DNA from: Thermobifida halotolerans
GTDB taxonomy: Bacteria; Actinomycetota; Actinomycetes; Streptosporangiales; Streptosporangiaceae
Length of the DNA stretch: 64,000 nucleotides
Assembly (NCBI RefSeq): GCF_003574835.2
Contig: NZ_CP063196.1
Location: 1,116,001-1,180,000, forward strand
Direction of reading: 5' to 3'
The position numbers and the translations under genes were made by a program. The notes below the pieces were generated by a model. It was not told the DNA's origin. It saw only the letters and a list, made by a program, of their open reading frames with translations, and did no database searches. This document shows positions 39,073 to 48,148 of the stretch, one piece after another; position 1 is the stretch's first letter, and the number at the start of each line of letters is the position of its first letter.

Positions 39073-39477
39073 ATGAGCGTTGCGGGACAGATGCTGGAGA
39101 CCTATCCCGAGAGCCTGGGCGGAGTCGACCGGGAGAAGCTGCGGGCCTGTATCGAGGCGTGCTTCGAGTGCGCCCAGGCGTGCACCGCGTGCGCCGACGC
39201 CTGTCTCAGCGAGGACACGGTCGCCGAGCTCACCAAGTGCATCCGCACCAACCTCGACTGCGCCGACATCTGCGACACCACGGGACGGGTGCTGTCGCGG
39301 CACACCGGCTACGACGCCAACCTGACCCGCGCGGTCCTGGAGGCGTGCGCCCAGTCCTGCAAGACCTGCGGTGACGAGTGCGCCCGCCACGCCGAGCACC
39401 ACGAGCACTGCCGCGTGTGCGCCGAGACGTGCCGCCGCTGCGAGATGGTCTGCCGGGAGCTCATCGCCTCCCTGTGA
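39073..39477 (+). CDS. Four-helix-bundle Cys-rich copper-binding protein (Csp/DUF326-like)
   Basis: The protein is 134 residues with 17 Cys residues in spaced motifs: CIEACFECAQACTACADAC, then TKCIRTNLDCADICDTT, CAQSCKTCGDECARHAEHHEHC and so on. The last helix adds CAETCRRCEMVC. This is the copper-storage Csp pattern of Cys-lined four-helix bundles. There is no signal peptide, so it is cytosolic (Csp3-type). Cu(I) storage is inferred from the family. The ATG follows GAGGAGGG. Confidence 0.88.
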   Translation: MSVAGQMLETYPESLGGVDREKLRACIEACFECAQACTACADACLSEDTVAELTKCIRTNLDCADICDTTGRVLSRHTGYDANLTRAVLEACAQSCKTCGDECARHAEHHEHCRVCAETCRRCEMVCRELIASL

Positions 39478-39492
39478 CCGCGACATCCTGAC

Positions 39493-39538
39493 GGCGCGGC
39501 CCCGCCCCGGGAGCACACCGGGAGCGCGGGGCCGCGCC
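39493..39538 (+). terminator. Terminator after the Csp gene
   Basis: Stem GGCGCGGCCCCGC (39493-39505) pairs perfectly with 39526-39538. Confidence 0.75.
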
Positions 39539-39568
39539 CCGGTTCCCGTGCGTGGGGGAGGGGCCCGG

Positions 39569-40364
39569 TCAGGATGGGCGCACGTCCTCCCCGCTCCATC
39601 CCCGGTGGCGGACCAGCGCGGCGAGGGCAGAACGCCGCCGGGCGGGGTCGCCGAAGACTCGCTCGAACTCGGCGCGGTCGACGGTGGGGATGCCGTGGTC
39701 GCCCAGGACATGCGGCGGGGGCGCGGGAGGCGGCGGCCCGTGTCCGCTCCCGTCGCCTCCCGTGGCGGCGAGTTCGGCGATGACCGCCCTGGTCCGCGCG
39801 ACCGCGAACCCGTCCAGCCGGTGCTCCACACCCGCGGACAGGCCTCCTCCGGCGTCCCACCCGGCGCGTTGACGAGCACGGCCGGGGAGCGCTCCTCGAC
39901 GACCGCGCTGACCAGCGAGCTGACGTGGGTGGGGATCAGCGTCACCAGGGTCAGGCCGGTCGCGCTGGTCAGGACCGTCGCCACCTGCCAGGCGGGGCCG
40001 GTGGGCCGGACCCCGCCGTTGCCCGGGGCGGTCAGGCTGTATCCCACGGAGCAGAGACGCTCGCGTCCGCCGGATGGCCGGTCGTCGAGGTCTCCACCGA
40101 CGTGCCGGACAGGAACACCAGCCCCCGGCCCGGCGACGCCCCGCCGGTCCACAGGAACAGCCCGCTGAAGGCCACGACCGGTCCCAGCGCGGAGAGGACG
40201 CGGTGCGAACCGCCCGCCCGGCGGCGCGGCAGCCGTCACGCCTGCGACGTCACCGCGCTGGTGACCGGACCGCCCCTGCTGGTGGTGATGAGCGCGGTCG
40301 TGAGCACCTCCCACGCGACGAGGAGGAGGATCGCGACCCCTGCCGCGAGCACCACGACGGCCAT
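39569..40364 (-). pseudogene. Decayed ion-channel paralogue
   Basis: Minus-strand translation gives the start MAVVVLAAGVAILLLVAWEVL, which matches the start of the intact channel at 49614. It stops after TSQA, then resumes in another frame (GPVVAFSGLFLWTGG). After a second frame change it reads GYSLTAPGNGGVRPTG and VATVLTSATGLTLVTL. It ends in a clean C-terminus (DHGIPTVDRAEFERVFGD). The intact gene has GYTLTTLGNGEFRPTG at the same place. About 75 residues between VLVNAPGG and MEHRLDG are missing. It is a duplicated copy that has lost the frame and part of its cytoplasmic domain. Confidence 0.8.
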
Positions 40365-40780
40365 CAGCTCCCACCTTCCGGCACACGTGCTCGGACACCG
40401 CGGCCCCGCGGCGTTCGGCCCGCGCCCTCGGGGACTCCCGCCGCGCCCCGCTACCCCTGGAGCGCCGCCCAATCGCGGGAGCCGTCCGGGGACCGCCGGG
40501 ATTCTGCGGGCGGCCCGAGGGAGACGACGGCGGTGGCGGTGGTGGCCGGGAACGGAACGTCCCGGCGGGTGCGGTGCGGCCGGGGATCGCGTCCCGTCCT
40601 TCCGCCCCCGTGACCGGGGCTGTTTCGTGCGCGGGGCCATCCGTGCCCGGTGCCGGCGGAATCCGGCCCGGGAGCGGGGTGTGCACGGTGCGCCGTACTG
40701 CGGTTTGCTGTGTTCTGTGCGGTCGGGTGCGGTGTACCCGCGGCACGGGCGGGACAGCCGTGGGAAAGGAGCGTGGACCG
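40365..40780. other. Upstream region of the pseudokinase gene
   Basis: This region of about 415 bases carries no gene. Part of it (around 40450) resembles the DNA upstream of the intact channel near 49780 (CTACCC..GAGCGC..CCAA.CGC), so the duplication includes upstream DNA. AAAGGAG at 40765-40771 serves the GTG at 40781. Confidence 0.45.
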
Positions 40781-42235
40781 GTGTGGTCGGGAAGAGTGCT
40801 GGGCGGTCGCTACCGGTTGGGCCACCTGCTGGGCCGGGGTGGAACGGGCGAGGTCTGGCAGGGCTTCGACCCGAAGTTGCACCGGCCGGTGGCCGTCAAA
40901 CTCCTCCCCGCCGGTACGGTCGCGGACGACGCCCGGGCGCGGCGGTTCGAACGGGAGGCGCGCGTCGCCGCCGACCTGCACCACCCCGGCATCACCGCCG
41001 TCCACGACTTCGGCCGCGACGACACCCACCTGTTCGTGGTCATGGAACTGCTGCGCGGCCGTGACCTGGCCGCGGTACTGGCCGACCACCCCGGCGGACT
41101 GCCGGTGACGCAGGTGGCCACGGTCGGAGCGCAGGCGGCCGAGGCGCTGCGGGCCGCGCACGCCCAGCGGGTGGTGCACCGCGCCCTCAAACCCGCCAAC
41201 CTGTTCCTGTGCGACGGCGGCCACGTCAAGATCTGCGACTTCGGCATCGCCCGCATCGCCGACGCGCTCACCCAGCCCACCGCGGCCGACACCGTGTCGG
41301 GCACCCCGGCGTTCACGCCGCCCGAGCAGTGGGACGGCGCCGAGGCCGACGCGCCCGGCGACGTCTACGCCTTCGGCTGCCTGCTGTACACCCTGCTGGC
41401 CGGACAGCCGCCCTTCACCGGCGGCCGCACCGCGCTGCCGCGCCAGCACCTCACCCAGCCCCCGCCTCCGCTGCGCGCCGTGCGCGCCGACATCCCCGAC
41501 GCCCTGGCCGACCTCGTCACGCGGATGATGGCCGAGAACCCGGCCGACCGGCCCGCCAGCACCGACCTGCCCGCCCTCCTGCACCAGGCCGCGCCCCAGC
41601 CCCCGCCCGCACAGCAGGAGAGCCCCCACACCGAGCAGCGGCACGCCGACGCCATGTTCGACACCGGTTTCCTGCTCTATGAGCGGGGTGAGACCGCCGA
41701 GGCCGAGACCTGGTACCGCCGCGCCGCGGAGAGCGGCCACGCCAGGGCCATGAACAGCCTCGGCGCCCTGCTCTACGAGCGAGACGAGGTCGCCGAGGCC
41801 GAGGTGTGGTACCGCCGCGCCATGGCCAACGGCGACACCGACGCCGTGCACAACCTCGGCCTCCTGCTCTGCGAGCGAGACGAGGTCGCCGAGGCCGAAG
41901 CCCTGTGGCGGCGCGCCGCGGAGGACGGCGACATCGAGGCCATGCACAACCTCGGCCTCCTGTTCGAGGACGAGGGCGAGACCGCGGAGGCCGAGGTCTG
42001 GTACTGGCGTGCCGCGGCCCAGGACCACGTCGACGCCATGGTCGACCTCGGCCTCCTGCTCCACGGGCGGGGCGAGGCCGCGGGGGCCGAGATCTGGTAC
42101 CGGCGCGCCGCGGGGAACGGCGCCGCCGACGCCATGGAGCGCCTCGCCGCGCTCTGCGCGGAGCAGGGACGGAACGCGGAGGCCGCGCAGTGGCGGCGGC
42201 GGGCCGAGGGGGCCGGCGGCTCGGGGACCGGTTGA
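40781..42235 (+). CDS. Predicted pseudokinase with Sel1-like repeats
   Basis: The protein is 484 residues. The N-terminal 265 residues have a kinase fold: LGRGGTGEVW, VAVKLLP, catalytic loop HRALKPANLF, metal motif CDFGIA, and a substrate-binding TPPEQWDG. The catalytic Asp of HRDLKP is Ala, so phosphotransfer should be weak or absent. Residues 345-475 hold about six Sel1-type repeats (LGALLYERDEVAEAEVWYRRA and so on) that bind proteins. I infer a non-catalytic signalling scaffold. No membrane helix is visible. The GTG has AAAGGAG with nine-base spacing; earlier starts would add a Cys/Arg-rich stretch. Confidence 0.87.
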   Translation: MWSGRVLGGRYRLGHLLGRGGTGEVWQGFDPKLHRPVAVKLLPAGTVADDARARRFEREARVAADLHHPGITAVHDFGRDDTHLFVVMELLRGRDLAAVLADHPGGLPVTQVATVGAQAAEALRAAHAQRVVHRALKPANLFLCDGGHVKICDFGIARIADALTQPTAADTVSGTPAFTPPEQWDGAEADAPGDVYAFGCLLYTLLAGQPPFTGGRTALPRQHLTQPPPPLRAVRADIPDALADLVTRMMAENPADRPASTDLPALLHQAAPQPPPAQQESPHTEQRHADAMFDTGFLLYERGETAEAETWYRRAAESGHARAMNSLGALLYERDEVAEAEVWYRRAMANGDTDAVHNLGLLLCERDEVAEAEALWRRAAEDGDIEAMHNLGLLFEDEGETAEAEVWYWRAAAQDHVDAMVDLGLLLHGRGEAAGAEIWYRRAAGNGAADAMERLAALCAEQGRNAEAAQWRRRAEGAGGSGTG

Positions 42236-42318
42236 GTCCGCGTCCGCGCCGCCCGGTGCTCTCCGGTCGCTGACGGCCGCACGGTTGTGCCCGACCGCCG
42301 GGCGGGGCCGTCGCCGCC

Positions 42319-43152
42319 TCAGCGCAGCGGCACGCCCGAGGCCAGCAGCGCCACGTCGATCAGGGCGACCAGCAGCACCGAGGAGAACGCGGTCCGGGAC
42401 CCCGGGCGGCGACCCGCGACCATTCCGGCGGCCACGATCAGCACGGCGGTCGGCAGCGCCACCAGGCCCACCCCCGACGCCCCGCCCGGGGGGCCGAGGA
42501 CCAGCAGCGCCGAGGCGGCCAGGACCAGCAGCGCGGCCGCCGCGTGGCTTCCGGTGCCGCCCAGCCGGTGCGGCAGTCCGCGCACACCGGTGGCCAGGTC
42601 GTCGTCGAGGTCGGGCAGCACGTTGACGAAGTGCGCCGCGCAGCCCAGCGCCGCCGCGGCGAGCACCAGCCACACCGGCGGCAGCGGCGAGCCGGGAAGG
42701 CCCAACGTCACGAACACCGGCAGCAGTCCGAAGAACACCGCGTAGGGCACCACCGACCACGCCGTGGCCTTGACCCCGAGATCGTAGGCCCACGCAGCCG
42801 CCAGGGCGACCAGGTGCACCACCGTCGCGGGCACGCCGGACGGCAGTGACAGAGCCACCGCGGCCAAAGCCGCGACCAGCACGCCGACGAGCACCGTCCG
42901 CCGGGAGAGCTCACCGGTGGCCACCGGCTTGCCGGAACGCCCCGTCCGGGCGTCGCGCGAGGCGTCCACCAGGTCGTTGAGCCACCCCACGGACAGTTGA
43001 CCGGCCAGCACCGCGGCGGTCACGGTCACCAGACCACCGGCGGAGCGGCCGGAGGCCGCCGCCAGCCCGGTGGCGACCGCGGTGACCGTCAGCGCGGGCC
43101 ACGGGTGCGAGGCTCTGATCAGCGCCGACACTACCGCGACAAGGTTTCGCAT
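42319..43152 (-). CDS. UbiA-family prenyltransferase
   Basis: The protein is 277 residues with about eight hydrophobic helices. The first Asp-rich motif is NDLVDASRDARTGRSGKP (NDxxDxxxD), and the second is DLDDDLATGVRGLPHRLG. These bind the Mg2+-diphosphate. It transfers an isoprenoid to an acceptor, perhaps the type III PKS product of the neighbouring operon. Only 27 bases separate its ATG from the divergent methyltransferase ATG. Confidence 0.9.
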   Translation of the reverse strand: MRNLVAVVSALIRASHPWPALTVTAVATGLAAASGRSAGGLVTVTAAVLAGQLSVGWLNDLVDASRDARTGRSGKPVATGELSRRTVLVGVLVAALAAVALSLPSGVPATVVHLVALAAAWAYDLGVKATAWSVVPYAVFFGLLPVFVTLGLPGSPLPPVWLVLAAAALGCAAHFVNVLPDLDDDLATGVRGLPHRLGGTGSHAAAALLVLAASALLVLGPPGGASGVGLVALPTAVLIVAAGMVAGRRPGSRTAFSSVLLVALIDVALLASGVPLR

Positions 43153-43179
43153 GGCAGGCCATTGTGCCAGCCTGAGCCC

Positions 43180-43896
43180 ATGGCACCCACCGACCCGCCC
43201 GGACGACACGGCGACCCCGACCTCTACGAGCGGCTCGCCGACCAGTGGTGGCAGCCGCGGGGGGTCTTCGCGATGCTGCACTGGCTGGCCGCCTCCCGCG
43301 CCGCGCTGGTACCCCCCGCGCCGCGTCCCGGCGCGGTGCTGGTGGACCTCGGCTGCGGCGCCGGCCTGCTCGCCCCCCACCTGGCCGACAGGGGATACCG
43401 GCACGTCGGGGTGGACCTCTCGCCGAGTGCGCTGCGCCAGGCCGACGAGCACGGCGTGCGGGGGGTGCTGGGCGACGTACTCGCCGTTCCCCTGGCCGAC
43501 GGCTGCGCGGACGTCGTCGCCGCCGGGGAGATCCTGGAGCACGTCACCGACCTGCCGCGGGCGGTCGCGGAGGCGTGCCGACTGCTGCGCCCCGGCGGTC
43601 TGCTCGTGCTGGACACCCTGGCGGCCACCGCGCTGTGCCGGTGGGTGGCGATCGAGGCCGCCGAGCGCCTGCCGGGGCTCGCCCCCAGGGGCGTGCACGA
43701 CCCCGCGCTGCTGGTCGACCGGACACTGCTGGTCAACGAATGCGCACGCTTCGGTGTGCGGATGGCGTTGCGGGGTATCCGTCCCTCGGTGATCGACCTG
43801 CTGGCCTGGGCCTTCAGACGCAGGGACACGGTACGGATGGTCCCGGTGGCCACCACCGCGGTGCTGTTCCAGGGCCTGGGCCGCAAGGAGGGGTGA
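43180..43896 (+). CDS. SAM-dependent methyltransferase (UbiG/Methyltransf_11-like)
   Basis: The protein is 238 residues. Motif I is VLVDLGCGAGLLAPHLADRG and the later acidic strand is HVGVDLSPSALRQA. Motif IV-like EILEHVTD and 'LLRPGGLLVLDT' follow. The N-terminal phrase LYERLADQWWQPRGVFAMLHWL is typical of UbiG-like O-methyltransferases. It leads an operon with the dehydrogenase and PKS. O-methylation of the polyketide ring or side chain is an inference. Confidence 0.88.
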   Translation: MAPTDPPGRHGDPDLYERLADQWWQPRGVFAMLHWLAASRAALVPPAPRPGAVLVDLGCGAGLLAPHLADRGYRHVGVDLSPSALRQADEHGVRGVLGDVLAVPLADGCADVVAAGEILEHVTDLPRAVAEACRLLRPGGLLVLDTLAATALCRWVAIEAAERLPGLAPRGVHDPALLVDRTLLVNECARFGVRMALRGIRPSVIDLLAWAFRRRDTVRMVPVATTAVLFQGLGRKEG

Positions 43897-43899
43897 ACG

Positions 43900-45108
43900 A
43901 TGGTGCTTCCCGTCTCCACCGGAGCCGGACCGGCCTCCGACCCGGAGGCCGCACGTGCCCTGGCCGCCGAACTGGCGCCCCGACTGGCCGCGCGGGCCGC
44001 GGCCCACGACGCGGCGGGGACGTTTCCCGAAGCGGACTTCGCGGACCTGCGCGCCTGCGGACTGCTCGGCCTGATGACGCCCGCGCGACTCGGCGGGTGC
44101 GGGGCCTCCTTCGCCGACTACACCGCTGTGGCGGTCGAACTCGCCCGCGGGGCGGGTGCCACCGCCCTGATCTTCAACATGCACTCCTCGGTGACCGGCG
44201 CCCTGGCGCACACCCCCGACGACCTGGTCCGGCAGATGGGTGCACCCGACAGCTTCCTCGCCGCACGCGACCGGCTGCTCGCCGACGCCGCCGCGGGCGC
44301 CCTGTACGCCGTCGCCATGAGCGAGCGCGGCACCGGGTCGCGCCTGTCGCGGACCTCCACCGTCTACCACGCCACCGGCAGCGGCTTCCGCATCACCGGA
44401 AGCAAGACCTTCGTCTCCGGAGCCGGCCACGCCGACGCCTACCTGGTGACCGCCAAGGACGCCGGAGCCTTCGACCCCCGGGTGTCCTACTTCCTGGTGC
44501 CGGCGGGCGAGGGCACACGGGTGGAACCCACGTGGGACTCCATGGGCATGCGGGCCACCGGAAGCCACGACGTCCACCTCGACGTGGAGGTCGGCCCCGA
44601 CGCGCTGCTGGGCGGCGTCGAAGGGGTGACGCTGCTGCTGGCCGAAGCCATGCCGCAGTGGCTGGTGGCCTCCTACGCCGCGGTCTACGTCGGCGTGGCG
44701 CGTGCGGCCCTCGACGCGGGCGGCGCCCACCTCCGGGAGCGGGGACTCCACACGCTGCCGACCGTCCGCTCGCGCATGGGCCGGGCCGACGCCGCCGTCT
44801 CCGCCGCGGAGCTGGTCGTCACCGAGGCCGCGCGCCGGGTGACCGAGCAGCCGGGAACGCCGGAGACCAACCGCTGGGTGTGGCGGGCCAAGTTGACCGC
44901 CGGAGACACCGCGGCCGCGGTGGCCTCCTCGGTGCTGGAGGCCGCCGGCGCCTCGGCGACCCGGCGCGGCCACCCGCTGGAGCGCATCTACCGGGACGCC
45001 CGCTGCGGCGCGCTGCAGCCCGCCACCTCCGATGTCTGCGCCGACTGGCTGGGGGTCGCGGCCCTGGACGGCGACCCCCACCGCGACGCCGAGGTGCCGC
45101 GGTGGTGA
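43900..45108 (+). CDS. Acyl-CoA dehydrogenase-family flavoprotein
   Basis: The protein is 402 residues. It has the family layout: an N-terminal helical domain, then AMSERGTGSRLS (substrate loop with 'SERGxGS'), the GSKTFVSGAGHADAYLVTA strand, a middle barrel, and a C-terminal helical domain ending RIYRDARCGALQPATSDVCADWLG. The catalytic Glu position is not obvious to me. The gene starts three bases after the methyltransferase stop with AAGGAGGGG. It could introduce unsaturation or hydroxylate a polyketide; the latter is known for some members of the family. Confidence 0.88.
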   Translation: MVLPVSTGAGPASDPEAARALAAELAPRLAARAAAHDAAGTFPEADFADLRACGLLGLMTPARLGGCGASFADYTAVAVELARGAGATALIFNMHSSVTGALAHTPDDLVRQMGAPDSFLAARDRLLADAAAGALYAVAMSERGTGSRLSRTSTVYHATGSGFRITGSKTFVSGAGHADAYLVTAKDAGAFDPRVSYFLVPAGEGTRVEPTWDSMGMRATGSHDVHLDVEVGPDALLGGVEGVTLLLAEAMPQWLVASYAAVYVGVARAALDAGGAHLRERGLHTLPTVRSRMGRADAAVSAAELVVTEAARRVTEQPGTPETNRWVWRAKLTAGDTAAAVASSVLEAAGASATRRGHPLERIYRDARCGALQPATSDVCADWLGVAALDGDPHRDAEVPRW

Positions 45109-46202
45109 CCGCCGCGATCACCGGGCTGGGTTCGGCGCTGCCCTCCGCCGTCGACCAGCAGGCGCTGTGGGACGCGTTCTTCTGTCGGCACTTCGCCGCG
45201 AGCCGAGCCGCCCGACGGATCTTCACCGGGTCGGGGGTGCGCCGTCGGCACACCGTCGTCAACCCCCTCAGCGAGGACCTGACGGGCTGGTCGACCGCCG
45301 CCCGGATGCGGCGCTACGCACAGGAGGCCCACCCCCTGGGACACCGGGCCGCGGCGGCCGCCCTGGCCGCCGCGGACGTCGCCGCCGACGAGGTCGGACT
45401 GCTCACGGTCGCCTCCTGCACCGGTTACGGCACCCCCGGGCTCGACATCGGGCTGGCCGCGTCGCTGGGACTGCGCCCCGACGTGCAGCGGCTGCTCGTC
45501 GGGCACATGGGGTGTTACGCGGCACTGCCCGCCCTGGGCAGCGCCGCGGACTTCGTGGTGGCCCGTCGGCGGACCGCCGTGCTGGTCTGCCTCGAACTCA
45601 CCTCGCTACACCTGCAGCCGCCGACGGCCGACCCGCAGCAGGTGGTCGCGCACGCCCTGTTCGGCGACGCCGCCGCGGCCCTCGTACTGCGGCCGCGATC
45701 CGGGAACACCCCGTTCACCGGCCCGCCCCGGCTCGAACTGGTGGACGTCGCGGCGTTCACCGACTTCGGCTCGGGCGACCACATGACGTGGACCATCACC
45801 GACCTGGGCTTCCGCATGGAACTGTCCCCGCAGGTGCCCGACGTGCTGGCCGAGCACGTGCGGCCGGGCGTCAAGAGTCTGCTGGCCCGCAACGGACTCG
45901 ACCTGCCCGACGTGCGGGCATGGGCGGTGCACCCCGGCGGTCCGCGCATCCTGGACGTCGTCCAGGACCGACTGGACCTGCCCGAAAGCGCGCTGGCGGC
46001 GTCCCGGACCGTGCTCGCCGACCACGGCAACTGCTCGTCGGCGACCCTGCTGCTGGTTCTGCAGGAGCTCACCGGCGGCGGCGCGCTGCGCGAGGGCGGC
46101 CCGGTGGTCGCGATGGCCTTCGGACCGGGACTGACGCTCTACACGGCACTGCTCCACGCCATTCCGGAGCCTCGGGCGGGCGGCGCTCCGCCCGCCCGGT
46201 GA
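45105..46202 (+). CDS. Type III polyketide synthase (chalcone/stilbene synthase family)
   Basis: The protein is about 365 residues. The catalytic triad is visible: Cys in LLVGHMGCYAALPAL, His in AWAVHPGGPRILD, and Asn in ADHGNCSSATLLLVL. SCTGYGTPGLDI is a further family phrase. It builds a short polyketide from acyl-CoA starters and malonyl-CoA. The preceding gene's stop overlaps its GTG (GTGA; an equivalent GTG lies three bases earlier), so it is the third gene of the operon. Product class (alkylresorcinol, alkylpyrone or other) is not decided by sequence alone. Confidence 0.92.
   Translation: MTAAITGLGSALPSAVDQQALWDAFFCRHFAASRAARRIFTGSGVRRRHTVVNPLSEDLTGWSTAARMRRYAQEAHPLGHRAAAAALAAADVAADEVGLLTVASCTGYGTPGLDIGLAASLGLRPDVQRLLVGHMGCYAALPALGSAADFVVARRRTAVLVCLELTSLHLQPPTADPQQVVAHALFGDAAAALVLRPRSGNTPFTGPPRLELVDVAAFTDFGSGDHMTWTITDLGFRMELSPQVPDVLAEHVRPGVKSLLARNGLDLPDVRAWAVHPGGPRILDVVQDRLDLPESALAASRTVLADHGNCSSATLLLVLQELTGGGALREGGPVVAMAFGPGLTLYTALLHAIPEPRAGGAPPAR
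46174..46199 (+). terminator. Hairpin at the end of the type III PKS gene
   Basis: CGGGCGGGCGG (46174-46184) pairs perfectly with 46189-46199 across a 4-base loop. It overlaps the final codons of the gene. Confidence 0.65.
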
Positions 46203-46586
46203 CCGCGGAGAGGGCGGTGGTTGCGCCGGGATCCGGTACGGCAGCGGATCGGCACGGCTTCCGTCGGCTGTCAGGACCCCCTCACCGGTTACCGCTCCAA
46301 CCTCTCCCGCGACCTGCGCGGTGCCGCACTGCTCGGCGTCGCTCTGCTGCTGGCGTCCCCCGGCGGAGGGGCGTGCCGCCGGGGGCCGCTGCGGACCCGG
46401 GGCGCACTGGCCCTCGCCGTCCCCGGCTCCGTCGCCTTCACCCCCTGGGAGCGCGGCCCGGCCGCGACCGGCGGTGATCCCCCGGCGCCGCAGGTCGCCG
46501 ACTTCGGCGAGGGACCGGGGGTGGGTCCGCTGTTCGGTGCGGTCCTGCCGGGCGCCGGTGCGGGGAGCGCTCCGGATCCCCCCGTC
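46203..46586. other. Possible degenerate coding DNA after the PKS gene
   Basis: The plus strand gives an open frame with DPLTGYRSNLSRDLRGAALL then VALLLASPGGG, but no recognised family. It could be the broken start of an unrecognised gene or chance. No claim of function. Confidence 0.3.
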
Positions 46587-47531
46587 CTACGAGGCGGGCC
46601 GTCCGGAGACCCCCGTCGGCTCCGCCGGCGCGGGCCGGAACTGGCCGGTCGCGAACAGCACGGCGACCAGCAGGAGCGGGACGATCCAGCCGCTCCAGCC
46701 GAGGATCGTGGCCCGGGTCGTGTCGATGGTCTCCCCGGCCTGCGCGAACACGAGGGAGAACCCGGCCGCGGCGTTGAGCGAGCCGTGCGCGAGCGCGGCC
46801 GGCCAGACCGAGCCGGAGCGCAGCCGCAGCCAGCCGAACACGGCGCCGAGGACAACGCAGAAGCCCGTCATCATGAGCAGGCCGAGCCAGGGCGGAGCGG
46901 TGGGGTAGTTGTAGCCGAGCAGGATCAGCGGCGCGTGCCACAGCCCCCAGATGACGCCGGAGACCAGCAGCGCGGCAGCGGTCCCGAACCGCTGCAGGCG
47001 CGGCAGCAGCCAGCCGCGCCAGCCCAGCTCCTCGCCGAGCGCGGGAACGAGGTTGACGAACGCGCCGATGACCACGTTCACGAACTGCACGGCGACGAGC
47101 ACGCCGATCGGGATCTGCGGCCCTGTGGCCCCCGCCGCCTCCAACTGGGCCTCGACCTGCTCCCGGAACGCGGAGAAGTGGGTGAAATCCGCCGGATACA
47201 CCCCGATCGCGGCGCCGACGGGCAGGGCCGCGAGGACCAGGACGACGGGGACGACCAGGCCGAGTGCGAGGTAGCCGACCAGGCGCCCGGCCGGGCGCAG
47301 CGGCCACAGGCCCAGCGCCCGCGCCCGGTGCTCGGGGCGCTCCACGAAGAACACGACCACCAGTGCCGCGATCGCGGGTGTGGCCATCATGGCGAGGGTG
47401 ATGGGCATGAAGAGCGGGTGGTCCAGCCCGTCACCGAGCCAGAGGGGCGTCGCGAGCAGCCACGACAGTCCGAAGGCGATCAGCAGGAACACGGTCAGGG
47501 GCAGGGCGAGAGGTCTGCGGTCGGTGGTCAT
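46587..47531 (-). CDS. CPBP-family intramembrane metalloprotease
   Basis: The protein is 314 residues with about eight hydrophobic helices. GEELGWRGWLLPRLQRF carries the EExxxR motif, and GLWHAPLILLGYN and LAHGSLNA carry the second and third His-containing motifs. This is the CPBP/Abi (CAAX protease-like) family. Members process peptides or confer self-immunity to bacteriocins; no such substrate gene is visible here. The ATG follows GCAAGG. Confidence 0.88.
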   Translation of the reverse strand: MTTDRRPLALPLTVFLLIAFGLSWLLATPLWLGDGLDHPLFMPITLAMMATPAIAALVVVFFVERPEHRARALGLWPLRPAGRLVGYLALGLVVPVVLVLAALPVGAAIGVYPADFTHFSAFREQVEAQLEAAGATGPQIPIGVLVAVQFVNVVIGAFVNLVPALGEELGWRGWLLPRLQRFGTAAALLVSGVIWGLWHAPLILLGYNYPTAPPWLGLLMMTGFCVVLGAVFGWLRLRSGSVWPAALAHGSLNAAAGFSLVFAQAGETIDTTRATILGWSGWIVPLLLVAVLFATGQFRPAPAEPTGVSGRPAS

Positions 47532-48148
47532 CCTTGCTCTTTCGTGGTTCTTCCGGGGGATGGGGGTGCTGCCCCCGCCGCGGAGGGGAGTGCGAGCGCG
47601 GCCGGGCTGCTCGATCGCGACGGCCGACTCCGGTCGGCCGGGTCCGTGCGGCACGTCGAGCGGGGCGGGGTCACGCGCGGTTCCGTGGACGGCGTGGTGA
47701 CGCGGGTGCGCGCGGACAAGGAGACGGTGCGGTCGGACTGCGTCGCCGGCCGTCCGTCGGCACGGCCCGCGCCACCGTGGACGTGCGGTTTTCCCCAAAC
47801 AGCATGCCTCGATCGTAGAAGGTCCTCTTTGTGGTGGGATGTCCGAGGCTGGGGTGGCCTTGACCCCGGGGGGCGTGTGGCCTTCATCCCCCCGGGGGCT
47901 AGGCCGCCTGGGATCTTCCTCCGGGGGTGAGGTTCCATGACCGGTGCCGGGAAGTCGGGCGGGCGGGGCATTCCACCCCGGCATCCGAGGTGGCCCGCCA
48001 CGGGTCGGCGCTGGGGCGGCGACCGACTGACACGCCCGGCGCGCGACCACGGGAGCAGTCCGGGAGCCGCGGCTGCGCCCCGCGGAGTACGCCGGATGCC
48101 GCCTCGGGGCCGATGCGGTGAGGCGGGTTCCTCCCCGATGCTGGGACC
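47532..48148. other. Intergenic region, about 620 bases, without a supported gene
   Basis: A paired GGCCTT..CCCCGGGGG element occurs near 47857-47900 (TGGCCTTGACCCCGG and TGGCCTTCATCCCCC). The rest shows only chance reading frames. G/C-rich hairpin potential around 47860-47900 may terminate transcription. Confidence 0.35.

Noticed and set aside
46221-46585. Plus-strand open frame with DPLTGYRS and a hydrophobic stretch after the PKS gene
   Set aside because: No family recognised and the frame runs on into the antisense of the CPBP gene; listed only as possible degenerate DNA.
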